10,735 nucleotides of DNA, taken from NCBI GenBank assembly GCA_029857875.1, contig JAOUGB010000043.1, positions 1 to 10,735 on the forward strand. Direction: 5' to 3'. Positions 1-6,853 of this stretch are shown in pieces (the first letter of the stretch is position 1; each line of letters begins with the position of its first letter). This stretch comes from Desulfobacteraceae bacterium. Its GTDB lineage: Bacteria > Desulfobacterota > Desulfobacteria > Desulfobacterales > UBA11574. The position numbers and the translations under genes are program-made. The notes beneath the pieces are model-generated. The model was not told the DNA's origin. It saw only the letters and a list, made by a program, of their open reading frames with translations, and did not search any database.

Positions 1-442
1 CTGCCGGACCTTCACCTTCTAAAGAAACAATGATCCCTTGAAAAGGATTGGTCTTGTAGTCGGCCGAAGCAAAACTCTGTAACGGATGCATGGATCCTAT
101 CCACGCACCGCATGTTTTCGCACTCGATAACACGGATGACGCCAATGCCCCGCTACAGTGCATCACAACAGCATTATCGGCAAAGCCGGTATTTTGGGAA
201 ATGGTATTACACGTGTCTTTGATGGCGCTGTCGGGTGTTGTGATAAACACGACATCCGCATGTCTGGTGATGTCCCATGGAACATCGCTGAAATGATCGG
301 AAAGAACAATATCGGCGACATGTTTGGCTGATGAAAGGCTTTTACTGGCAAATCCAGCTGACCGGTATCCGGCCCGGGTTAAAAATATCGCAAGGGCTGT
401 TCCGACTTTTCCACATCCGACTATGGCAAATGAAGGCTTCAT
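1..442 (-). CDS. DUF2520 / Rossmann-like NAD(P)-binding protein, 3' part cut by window edge
   Basis: The complement strand reads as an open frame of 147 residues that leaves the window before any stop, so only the N-terminal half is present. Residues 6-21 form a dinucleotide-binding strand-turn-helix with the glycine motif GCGKVG (9-14). After it come a strand ending in FITTP (66-70), HCSG (95-98) and HPLQSF (119-124). This order is typical of DUF2520-type proteins, which resemble ketopantoate or pyrroline-carboxylate reductases, but their substrate is unknown. The family normally carries a further C-terminal domain, which would lie outside the window. The ATG at 442-440 is supported by AAGGA about eight bases upstream. 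The gene is divergent from the sugar-phosphate genes to its right. The family call is fairly secure; no specific reaction can be given. Confidence 0.85.
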   Translation of the reverse strand, partial: MKPSFAIVGCGKVGTALAIFLTRAGYRSAGFASKSLSSAKHVADIVLSDHFSDVPWDITRHADVVFITTPDSAIKDTCNTISQNTGFADNAVVMHCSGALASSVLSSAKTCGAWIGSMHPLQSFASADYKTNPFQGIIVSLEGEGPA

Positions 443-566
443 TGTGTTTTCCTTGAAAGACTGCGTATGGATCGAACCGCAATCAGGCTTGGCATGTTAG
501 TTTTAAGATTATCGTGTCGTTCGATGGAAATTTTCCCCCTGGTCTTAAATTTCATGGTATTTTAAG

Positions 567-596
567 TGACTACAATGGCGAAACAGCCCTTGTCAA
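567..596 (-). promoter_or_regulatory. possible sigma-70 promoter for the DUF2520 gene
   Basis: On the complement strand a perfect TTGACA (596-591) is followed after 18 bases by TAGTCA (572-567), a poor -10 match. A start near 560 would give a leader of roughly 115 bases. The -35 box is convincing; the -10 is not. Confidence 0.3.
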
Positions 597-669
597 GCCA
601 AAGCGGCGTATCGTTTTGATATGTTGGGTGTTTAATATTTTCTTGACACGCAGACCCATTGGCCATACG

Positions 670-700
670 TTGACATCTTAAAAATGAGATTTTTTATACG
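670..700 (+). promoter_or_regulatory. possible sigma-70 promoter toward PHI gene
   Basis: A perfect TTGACA at 670-675 is followed by TATACG at 695-700. The 19-base spacing is longer than ideal; TTTATA at 693-698 would give 17. A second TTGACA at 643-648 has only a weak partner, TACGTT at 666-671. The PHI start is about 230 bases downstream, so the leader would include the 791-856 dyad. Confidence 0.3.
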
Positions 701-790
701 ATAGCATTTGGAAGATTTCATTATAAATAGTGCCTGAACGAAAACGGATGCATTACCAGTTTGTTAATAAATTTCCAAGACTTTTTGGGT

Positions 791-856
791 TCAGGTTTCA
801 GTGTTCAGGTTTCAGCCAATTTTTGGTACTACTGACACCTGACACCCGAAACCTGA
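791..856. repeat. inverted repeat built from tandem CAGGTTTCAG-like units
   Basis: The 25-base arm 791-815 pairs with 832-856 at 20 of 25 positions across a 16-base spacer. The left arm is itself a direct duplication: TTCAGGTTTCAG occurs at 790-801 and again at 804-815. The right arm carries the reverse complement in degenerate form. The result is a hairpin-forming intergenic element, possibly a dispersed repeat. It lies about 75 bases upstream of the PHI start. Confidence 0.75.
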
Positions 857-929
857 TTGAGAGGTTGTTCTGAAACATTATCCAACATCGAAAAAAAATA
901 CAAAGGATAAAATCTTCACCTTCCGGGAA

Positions 930-1472
930 ATGATGGAAATTATTCTGGAGGAGAACCGGTGCCTGATGAAAAATATCACCGGGAAAGCTGCCAAGGATTT
1001 TATCCAAAGGATCCGGAACGCGGAATCCATCTTTTTTTCCGCCCAAGGAAGAACCGGCTTTATCCTGCGATGTTTTTGCATGCGATTGATGCATTTGGGG
1101 TACAGCGTTTACTTTTGCGGCGAAACCGTTACCCCCGCCATTACAGGTAACGATCTGCTCATCGTTTTAAGCGGATCCGGGGAAACCCCGTCGACCCTCG
1201 AAGCGGTAAGGCTTGCCAAACAATACGAGGCCGAAACATACGGTATCCTGGGAAATATTGAATCCAGAATCGGTTCACTGGTGGATCACAGCCTCCACCT
1301 TCCCGGAACCACAAAATTGTGCCGTGATGGTGAGCCGGAATCAGCTCAGATGGCCGGCTCTCTCTTTGAACAATCTGCCTTTCTTTTTTTGGAGGCAGTG
1401 GTATTAAAGATATATCAAACTCGAAAAAAGGATGTTGGAAGCGTTTCATCCAGACATGCGGTAATTGAGTAA
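930..1472 (+). CDS. hxlB: 6-phospho-3-hexuloisomerase (PHI), SIS domain
   Basis: This enzyme interconverts 3-hexulose 6-phosphate and fructose 6-phosphate, the second step of the ribulose-monophosphate pathway. The 180-residue frame matches the usual size and is a single SIS domain. It shows the nucleotide-like loop QGRTG (39-43), MRLMHLG (51-57), GETVTPAI (64-71), the phosphate loop SGSGET (81-86), a conserved FE pair (146-147) and a C-terminal RHAVIE (175-180) close to the family's RHANLE ending. The usual GRSG is GRTG here, a mild change. The start is uncertain. ATG 930/933 keeps the N-terminal helix expected of the family but has only a weak GGGA upstream. ATG 966 has a better GGAGGAG (947-953), though 12 bases away. 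The partner synthase gene lies 278 bp downstream, separated by a palindromic repeat and a terminator-like hairpin. Confidence 0.9.
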   Translation: MMEIILEENRCLMKNITGKAAKDFIQRIRNAESIFFSAQGRTGFILRCFCMRLMHLGYSVYFCGETVTPAITGNDLLIVLSGSGETPSTLEAVRLAKQYEAETYGILGNIESRIGSLVDHSLHLPGTTKLCRDGEPESAQMAGSLFEQSAFLFLEAVVLKIYQTRKKDVGSVSSRHAVIE

Positions 1473-1539
1473 AGAATCCAGCCCAGAGGAGTTGGCTTTG
1501 ATATAAGCCCTGGAAGGGGCTGCTTTACTTAAAGCGTAC

Positions 1540-1668
1540 AAGTTAAAAGTGTCTAAAGTGATCTAAAGTGCCTAAAGTTATGGTGTCGCTTCGCTCCGCT
1601 GATTTCATATAACTGACAGAATTCCTTAACTTTAGCTCACTTTAAACTTTAGTTCACTTCAAACTTTT
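1540..1668. repeat. large inverted repeat with 10-bp periodic CTAAAGTG units
   Basis: The left arm (1540-1580) contains three successive 10-base units, at 1551-1560, 1561-1570 and 1571-1580, each built on CTAAAG. The right arm (1627-1668) is an imperfect reverse complement of about 42 bases, with a few mismatches and a small indel. The intervening 46 bases include GTCGCTTCGCTCCGCT (1585-1600). As RNA this would fold into a long hairpin. It lies between the PHI and HPS-RraA genes and has no coding potential. Confidence 0.75.
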
Positions 1669-1701
1669 CCAGCAATTCTTCAGGCAGAGCTAAAACTCTC
1701 T

Positions 1702-1728
1702 GACCTGGTACAGAAGACCAGGTTTTTT
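1702..1728 (+). terminator. intrinsic terminator / possible attenuator before HPS-RraA
   Basis: A perfect 7-bp stem, ACCTGGT (1703-1709) with ACCAGGT (1717-1723), closes a 7-base loop and runs directly into six T residues (1723-1728). It ends only 22 bases before the HPS-RraA start codon and overlaps the stretch leading to its ribosome site. It could end PHI transcripts or act as a leader attenuator. No promoter is obvious in the 22 bases after it. Confidence 0.75.
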
Positions 1729-1750
1729 ATGACTAAATAAAGGAGGAAAT

Positions 1751-3037
1751 ATGAAACCAATCCTGCAATTGGCTTTAGATTTTGTAGATTTGAAACGGGC
1801 GCTGAAAAGCGCCAAGGCCGGAATTTCCGGCGGCGTTGACTGGCTCGAAGCCGGCACGCCGCTCATCAAGAGTGAAGGTCTACATGCCGTCAGGGAACTC
1901 AGGAGACTTTTTCCTGACAGCACCATCGTTGCAGATATGAAGATCATGGATGCCGGCAGAACTGAAGTCGAAACTGCGGCCAAAGCAGGTGCCAATATCG
2001 TGGACGTGCTCGGGGCATCCAGTGATGCGACCATCCGGGAATGCATTCAGGCCGGAAAAAACTATGGGGCAAAAATAGTGGTGGACATGATCGCGGTGGA
2101 TGATGTTCTGTCCAGAGCAAAGCAGGTCGAGGACTTTGGGGCTGACTATGTGTCGGTACACTGCGCCATTGACGAGCAGATGGAAGGTAAAGATCCTTTC
2201 GACGTTTTACGCCAGGTCAGCGAAGCATTGTCTATTCCGGTGGCGGTGGCCGGAGGTATAAATTCTGAGACCGCTGCCAGAGCGGTGGAGGCCGGTGCAG
2301 CCATCGTTATTGTGGGGGGCGCCATCACCAAAGCCATGGATCCTGAACAGGCGGCTCGAGAAATCCGCCAAGGACTCGATACCGGAAAAAGCATCAGCAC
2401 CACCCTTTTTAAACGAAAAGGCGAGTCTCAGATTCGGGAAATTCTGGAAATGGTGTCGTCAGCGAACCTTTCGGATGCATTGCACCGGGGGGGGGTTCTT
2501 CAGGGAATTCGACCGCTTTTTCCAGGTATCCGAATGATAGGTCAGGCCGTTACGGTAAGAACGTATCCCGGAGACTGGGCCAAACCGGTTCAAGCCATTG
2601 ACGTGGCACAGCCGGGTGAAATTATTGTTATCGACGCCGGTGGGGCGGGGCCCGCCCTCTGGGGAGAACTGGCAACACATTCGGCAGTTCAAAGGAATCT
2701 GGGCGGTGTTGTTATTGACGGCGCCCTGAGAGACAGCCCTGAAATTATGGCAATGAAATTCCCGGCGTTCAGCAGACTGGTGATGCCCAATGCCGGTGAA
2801 CCCAAGGGGTTTGGAGAGATTGGCGTTCCTGTAACGGTGGGCAATATGCGCGTAGAACCCGGGGACTGGCTGCTGGGCGATGACGACGGGGTGGTGCTGC
2901 TGCCGAAAGCCATCGCCGTAGAGTATGCCAACCGGAGCATGGATGTACTTGAGAGAGAAAACCGCATACGAGAAGAAATTAAAGAGGGAAGCACCCTGAG
3001 CAAGGTGACGGAACTTCTGCGGTGGGAAAAAAAATAA
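1751..3037 (+). CDS. hxlA: bifunctional 3-hexulose-6-phosphate synthase / RraA-like fusion
   Basis: The 428-residue protein has two domains. Residues 1-210 are a TIM-barrel hexulose-phosphate synthase of the orotidine-phosphate decarboxylase superfamily. It shows LALD (7-10), the catalytic DxKxxD motif (62-67), VHCAID (136-141), the phosphate loop AGGI (167-170) and VGGAI (188-192). This half condenses formaldehyde with ribulose 5-phosphate, or runs in reverse. Residues 225-425 are RraA-like, with WGELATHSA (304-312), DGALRD (323-328; Arg327 and Asp328 being the family's metal/substrate pair) and GDDDGVV (376-382). RraA-like proteins include ribonuclease-E inhibitors and oxo-acid aldolases or decarboxylases; the role in this fusion is unknown. 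The same domain order is best known from archaea. AGGAGG at 1741-1746 supports the start. hisS begins 2 bp after the stop, so the two are probably co-transcribed. Confidence 0.9.
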   Translation: MKPILQLALDFVDLKRALKSAKAGISGGVDWLEAGTPLIKSEGLHAVRELRRLFPDSTIVADMKIMDAGRTEVETAAKAGANIVDVLGASSDATIRECIQAGKNYGAKIVVDMIAVDDVLSRAKQVEDFGADYVSVHCAIDEQMEGKDPFDVLRQVSEALSIPVAVAGGINSETAARAVEAGAAIVIVGGAITKAMDPEQAAREIRQGLDTGKSISTTLFKRKGESQIREILEMVSSANLSDALHRGGVLQGIRPLFPGIRMIGQAVTVRTYPGDWAKPVQAIDVAQPGEIIVIDAGGAGPALWGELATHSAVQRNLGGVVIDGALRDSPEIMAMKFPAFSRLVMPNAGEPKGFGEIGVPVTVGNMRVEPGDWLLGDDDGVVLLPKAIAVEYANRSMDVLERENRIREEIKEGSTLSKVTELLRWEKK

Positions 3038-3039
3038 GG

Positions 3040-4314
3040 ATGATACAGCTAATCAGAGGATTTAAGGATATTCTTCCCGGAGAAGTTGAGCTCTGGCAGC
3101 AGGTCGAAAATACCGCCAGGTCTCTCCTTGAAGATTTCGGATTCAAAGAGATCCGCATCCCGATTATGGAGCATACGGAACTGTTTGCCAGGAGCATTGG
3201 TGAAGATACCGATATTGTTGAAAAAGAGATGTATACCTTCCCTGACAGAAAGGGAGATCTGATCACCCTTCGGCCCGAAGCCACCGCATCGGTCTGTCGC
3301 TCCTATATCCAGCACAAAATGTATACAACAGATCCGGTCCGGAAATTTTATACCATCGGTCCCATGTTTCGTCGAGAGAGACCCCAAAAAGGAAGATACC
3401 GGCAGTTCTATCAGATCAATGCTGAAATTTTTGGTGTGGATTCACCCCTGGTTGATGTTGAACTGATTTTTATCCTGGTAACACTCTTTTCAAAACTGTC
3501 TGTTTCCGATGTGAACGCCCATATCAATTCACTGGGGTGCCCTGAATGCCGTCCGATGTTCAAGACAGCACTTTCAGATTTTTTCACATCTTTAAATGAA
3601 AATCTCTGTTCAGACTGTGTCCGGCGAAAAGACCGGAATCCTTTGCGTGTACTCGACTGCAAGGTACCTTCCTGCCGGACGGCCATGACGGACGCACCGT
3701 CTATTCTTGATTATTTGTGTCCGGCTTGTGATCAACACTTTGAAACCACCAAAACGGCCCTTTCAGCGCTAAACGTTCCATTTGTGGTCGACAAAGGTCT
3801 GGTTCGGGGTCTGGATTATTACACCCGGACAACCTTTGAAATTCAAACCAGTGCATTGGGCGCACAAAATGCCATTGCAGGCGGCGGTCGATATGATGGT
3901 CTGATCAAGGTCTTGGGAGGACCCGATATTCCGGCAACAGGTTTTGCCATCGGGTTGGATAGATTAACAGAAATTGCCGGCTCCACCAGAACCGATCTCG
4001 TCAAAACTCCTGACATTTTTATCGCTGCTCTGGGCGAAAAAGGCGTTTCTCTGGCATTTGAATGGAATTGTGCACTCTGCCTTGAAGGCGTCAAAGCTGA
4101 AATGGAATTTGGCGACAAAAGCTTAAAAAGCCAAATGAAGCGAGCCCATCGACTGGGGGCAAAACATGTCTTGATCGTGGGGGATAACGAGATTAAAGAA
4201 GGCAAGGTTATTTTACGTGACATGGAGACAAAAGATCAGGTGTCGATCCCTATTGAAAATGTTGTGAAGAATATCAAACTTAAACTGAGCGTTTCAAATA
4301 TTAAAAGGGAATAA
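3040..4314 (+). CDS. hisS: histidyl-tRNA synthetase
   Basis: This class II synthetase attaches histidine to tRNA-His in the cytoplasm. The 424-residue form fits the family. The N-terminus has the typical IRGFKDILP (5-13). TLRPEAT (77-83) and the motif 2 loop FRRERPQKGRYRQFYQ (110-125) follow. The histidine-specific signatures are LVRGLDYYTRTTFE (254-267) and GGGRYDGL (281-288), and motif 3 is GFAIGLDRL (301-309). Residues from about 325 form the anticodon-binding domain. The insertion domain contains eight cysteines in CxxC-like pairs (167/170, 190/193, 207/212, 227/230), which suggests bound zinc, as in many bacterial homologues. ATG 3040 is chosen because it fits the family's N-terminus and sits 2 bp after the HPS-RraA stop. 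An in-frame GTG at 3022 would overlap that gene and add six residues without a better ribosome site. Confidence 0.97.
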   Translation: MIQLIRGFKDILPGEVELWQQVENTARSLLEDFGFKEIRIPIMEHTELFARSIGEDTDIVEKEMYTFPDRKGDLITLRPEATASVCRSYIQHKMYTTDPVRKFYTIGPMFRRERPQKGRYRQFYQINAEIFGVDSPLVDVELIFILVTLFSKLSVSDVNAHINSLGCPECRPMFKTALSDFFTSLNENLCSDCVRRKDRNPLRVLDCKVPSCRTAMTDAPSILDYLCPACDQHFETTKTALSALNVPFVVDKGLVRGLDYYTRTTFEIQTSALGAQNAIAGGGRYDGLIKVLGGPDIPATGFAIGLDRLTEIAGSTRTDLVKTPDIFIAALGEKGVSLAFEWNCALCLEGVKAEMEFGDKSLKSQMKRAHRLGAKHVLIVGDNEIKEGKVILRDMETKDQVSIPIENVVKNIKLKLSVSNIKRE

Positions 4315-4378
4315 AATATTTTTTATTTTTAATGAATTATCTTGATTTATATTTATAGAATTTGAAACCCTCCGGGAT

Positions 4379-4680
4379 TGCCGATCTTACCGCATCTACT
4401 GCGTCAGATGCCGTACCGCATAGTTGACTATAGCGGAACGTCATCTTCTCCCGCAAAGCGGGATTTCGCTACGCTCAACTTGCTTATCTGCGGCAACCTC
4501 GCCAGAGGCGGACAAGCCTCGACAATCGCTCAATTTAAGTTGAAGCGAAAATTTCGTGATTTAGACCTGAATTTTGCGCGAGTTGGAGGCTTTCATATGC
4601 AAGGCACTTAAGGACGAAGCCATAGTGAACTATTGCGAGCCCTTAATAACGAAGCAGATGAAAGCTTCCGGCTCGCCCTT
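4379..4680. repeat. complex palindromic intergenic element (possible dispersed repeat or structured RNA)
   Basis: The hisS-aspS gap (4315-4792) holds no credible gene; it opens with an AT-rich stretch and then this dense set of dyads. GCATCT (4392-4397) pairs with AGATGC (4406-4411). CCGCATAGT (4416-4424) pairs with ACTAT and GCGG (4427-4436). TCCCGC (4449-4454) pairs with GCGGGA (4458-4463). A long arm at 4578-4600 matches the complement of 4654-4676 at 19 of 23 positions and encloses ATAGT-GA-ACTAT (4622-4633). That core recurs as ATAGT-TG-ACTAT (4420-4431), so the left part and the inverted right part look related. This resembles a mobile or dispersed palindromic repeat; an untranslated RNA is an alternative. 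Confidence 0.65.
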
Positions 4681-4684
4681 TGGG

Positions 4685-4760
4685 TGAAAATTAATGAGAA
4701 AAAAGATCATCATCCGATATACCATTCAGGAAAATTGAAAAAGATTCTCATTAATTTTCA
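4685..4760. promoter_or_regulatory. 16-bp perfect inverted repeat in the aspS upstream region
   Basis: TGAAAATTAATGAGAA (4685-4700) is exactly complementary to 4745-4760, with 44 bases between. The repeat ends 32 bases before the aspS start. It could be an RNA stem in the aspS leader or two operator copies in opposite orientation. The AT-rich half-sites loosely recall Fur-type boxes, but no regulator can be assigned. Confidence 0.6.
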
Positions 4761-4792
4761 TTCAAGATTCAGGTTAGAAAGGAGTCAGTCCA

Positions 4793-6568
4793 TTGTCAGA
4801 TAAACTTGGAAATATGAGAAGGACCCATACCTGCGGTGAACTCGGCGCCGATGATGTCGGCACTGAAGTGGTGTTGATGGGGTGGGTACAGCGACGGAGG
4901 GATCACGGTGGGGTGATCTTTGTTGACCTGCGAGACAGAGAAGGAATTACGCAGGTTGTTTTTAACCCCGAGGTCAGCCCCAAGCTTCACGAAAAAGCCC
5001 ATGTCCTCCGCAGTGAATACGTCATCGGCATACGCGGGAATGTGGAAAAAAGACTGGAAGGGATGACCAACCCCAAATTGAAAACCGGTGCGATTGAGGT
5101 TTTTGTCACGGAACTCAAAATATTCAATGCCGCAGAAACACCGCCGTTTATGATCGAAGACAATGTGGATGTTTCGGAAAATATCCGGTTAAAGTTCCGC
5201 CATATCGATCTCAGGCGAACGCTTTTTCAAAAGAACATCATAAACCGGCACAAGGCTGCCGTCTCTGTGAGACAATACCTGAACAGCAGAAGATTTATCG
5301 ACATTGAAACACCGGTGCTGACCCGCAGCACTCCGGAAGGCGCAAGGGACTATCTGGTGCCCAGCCGGGTGAACCCGGGTCTTTTTTACGCCCTTCCCCA
5401 GTCACCGCAGATTTTTAAACAGCTTTTAATGATTTCCGGGTTTGACCGCTACTACCAGATTGTGAAATGCTTTAGAGACGAAGACCTCAGGGCGGACCGC
5501 CAGCCGGAGTTCACCCAGATCGACATGGAAATGTCTTTTGTCGGGGAAGACGATGTAATGGATGTTACGGAAGGACTCATGACCAATCTTTTCAGGGACG
5601 TTCTGGACATCGATCTTAAGACCCCTTTCCCGCGCCTTTCTTATGAAGATGCCGTGGGCCGCTTCGGGCTGGACAAACCGGATATCCGGTTCGATCTGGA
5701 ACTTGTAAACATTTCAGATATTGTGGAAAATGCAGGGTTCAAAGTCTTTGCCGATGTCGTTAAAAAAGGCGGCACTGTCAAGGCATTGAATGCCAAAGGC
5801 TGCATCAATTTTACACGAAAAGAGATCGATGATCTGACCGAGATTGTCGCCGTCTACAGGGCAAAAGGACTGGCATGGATCAAGGTGCATGAAGATTCAT
5901 GGCAATCTCCCATTGCAAAATTCTTCACCGAGGATGAGAAACAGGCACTGGCACAGCGCATCGATATGCAGCCTGGCGATCTTGTATTTTTTGTGGCCGA
6001 TCAGCCCAAAGTCACCAACGAGGCACTGGGAAATCTTCGCAACTTTATAGGGAAAAAACTTGGGTTAGTTCAAGAGAACACCTTCAGTTTTGTATGGGTG
6101 ACCCGGTTCCCGTTACTGGAATACGATGAAAATGAAAAGCGGTACCAGGCCCTTCACCATCCGTTTACAGCCCCCCTTGAAGAAGATTATGATCTGCTGG
6201 AGAAAGACCCGCTTTCCGTCAAATCACGGGCATATGATCTGGTGCTAAACGGCTCGGAAATTGGCGGCGGCAGTATCCGTATCCACCAGAGGGAATTGCA
6301 GGAGCGGGTATTTGCAGCATTGGGTATGGATCGAAAAACCTATGAGGAAAAGTTTGGATTTTTGCTGTCGGCACTCGATTCCGGTGCACCTCCCCATGGG
6401 GGGATTGCATTCGGCTTCGATCGTCTGGTGATGATTCTTTGTGGGCAATCTTCAATTCGGGACGTGATCCCTTTCCCGAAAACCCAGAAAGCGGCTTGTC
6501 TTTTGACCAATGCCCCTTCGGAAGCCGACAAAGCCCAGCTTGATGAGCTTTCTTTGAGAATAAAATAA
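4793..6568 (+). CDS. aspS: aspartyl-tRNA synthetase, probably non-discriminating (Asp/Asn)
   Basis: This bacterial-type class II synthetase has 591 residues, the usual length. Residues 1-120 are the OB-fold anticodon-binding domain (GWVQRRRDHGGVIF, 30-43). The catalytic core contains ALPQSPQIFKQLL (200-212) and motif 2 FRDEDLRADRQPEF (227-240). A GAD insertion follows around 290-420. GSEIGGGSIRIH and motif 3 GFDRL (541-545) complete the core. His38 and Gly90 align with positions 31 and 83, where His/Gly is associated with enzymes that also charge tRNA-Asn, while Leu/Lys marks Asp-only enzymes. A tRNA-Asn gene 83 bp downstream fits this reading. The start is TTG 4793, with AAAGGAG (4778-4784) eight bases upstream; the first internal ATG (4814) lacks such a site. 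Confidence 0.97.
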   Translation: MSDKLGNMRRTHTCGELGADDVGTEVVLMGWVQRRRDHGGVIFVDLRDREGITQVVFNPEVSPKLHEKAHVLRSEYVIGIRGNVEKRLEGMTNPKLKTGAIEVFVTELKIFNAAETPPFMIEDNVDVSENIRLKFRHIDLRRTLFQKNIINRHKAAVSVRQYLNSRRFIDIETPVLTRSTPEGARDYLVPSRVNPGLFYALPQSPQIFKQLLMISGFDRYYQIVKCFRDEDLRADRQPEFTQIDMEMSFVGEDDVMDVTEGLMTNLFRDVLDIDLKTPFPRLSYEDAVGRFGLDKPDIRFDLELVNISDIVENAGFKVFADVVKKGGTVKALNAKGCINFTRKEIDDLTEIVAVYRAKGLAWIKVHEDSWQSPIAKFFTEDEKQALAQRIDMQPGDLVFFVADQPKVTNEALGNLRNFIGKKLGLVQENTFSFVWVTRFPLLEYDENEKRYQALHHPFTAPLEEDYDLLEKDPLSVKSRAYDLVLNGSEIGGGSIRIHQRELQERVFAALGMDRKTYEEKFGFLLSALDSGAPPHGGIAFGFDRLVMILCGQSSIRDVIPFPKTQKAACLLTNAPSEADKAQLDELSLRIK

Positions 6569-6606
6569 AGCTGAAAATAGGCGGCCAGTTAAAGAAACAT
6601 TTTTTC

Positions 6607-6635
6607 TTGACTTGATATATAGTTTTTATTATTTA
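6607..6635 (+). promoter_or_regulatory. possible promoter of the tRNA-Asn gene
   Basis: TTGACT (6607-6612) is followed by 17 bases and TATTTA (6630-6635). A start near 6642 would lie about ten bases before the mature tRNA. TATTAT at 6627-6632 is a better -10 sequence but would leave only 14 bases. Co-transcription with aspS is also possible, since no clear terminator separates them. Confidence 0.4.
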
Positions 6636-6651
6636 GTACGTTTACATCTGA

Positions 6652-6727
6652 TCCCCAGTAGCTCAGTTGGCAGAGCAGATGGCTGTTAACCATCGGGTCC
6701 GCGGTTCGAGTCCGTGCTGGGGAGCCA
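6652..6727 (+). tRNA. tRNA-Asn (anticodon GUU), CCA encoded
   Basis: The 76-base cloverleaf is complete. The acceptor stem is 6652-6658 with 6717-6723 and starts with a U1-A72 pair. The D-stem is GCTC/GAGC (6661-6664, 6673-6676). The anticodon stem is 6678-6682 with 6690-6694, and the anticodon GTT lies at 6685-6687. The T-arm is 6700-6716 with loop TTCGAGT and one G-U pair. The discriminator is G6724, and CCA is encoded at 6725-6727. U1-A72 is the pair recognised by bacterial GatCAB on tRNA-Asn, matching the AspRS type just upstream. Confidence 0.97.
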
Positions 6728-6736
6728 AAAAATAAC

Positions 6737-6762
6737 AAGCCGGGAATTACCCCGGCTTTTTT
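6737..6762 (+). terminator. intrinsic terminator of the tRNA-Asn transcript
   Basis: AAGCCGGG (6737-6744) pairs perfectly with CCCGGCTT (6751-6758) around a 6-base loop and ends in TTTTTT (6757-6762). It starts ten bases after the encoded CCA, so it should close the tRNA transcript, and aspS read-through if there is any. Confidence 0.9.
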
Positions 6763-6853
6763 ATTATGAATTATTGATTTCGCAGCTCCAAAGCTAAACA
6801 ACTTGACTTATCTATTTGCCCGAAAGTATATCTCAGAAAAAAAGGATGTCAAA

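Larger units (their letters stand above)
443..929. other. gene-free divergent intergenic region
   Basis: These 487 bases separate the leftward DUF2520 gene from the rightward PHI gene. No open frame here has a credible start or family resemblance. The region contains two rightward TTGACA boxes (643-648 and 670-675), one leftward TTGACA (596-591), and a dyad built from short repeated units at 791-856. It is AT-rich from about 600 to 780, as expected for promoter DNA. Confidence 0.7.

Noticed and set aside
798..1094. 98-residue leftward frame over the PHI start
   Set aside because: It crosses a dyad repeat and overlaps the well-supported PHI coding region; no family resemblance.
1483..1521. 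Hairpins after the PHI stop (GGCTT/AAGCC and AGCCC/GGGCT)
   Set aside because: Short overlapping stems without a proper T-tail; too weak to call a terminator.
1540..1580. CRISPR-like or iteron-like array at the CTAAAGTG units
   Set aside because: Units are only 10 bp, adjacent without unique spacers, degenerate, and mirrored by a complementary arm. No cas or replication gene is present.
4378..4611. 77-residue rightward frame in the hisS-aspS gap
   Set aside because: It lies inside the palindromic element, has no ribosome site or family resemblance, and its sequence follows the dyads.
6589..6801. 70-residue leftward frame containing SPARTRTADP
   Set aside because: It is the complement of the tRNA-Asn gene and its terminator. 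This peptide pattern is a well-known false gene arising from tRNA antisense.
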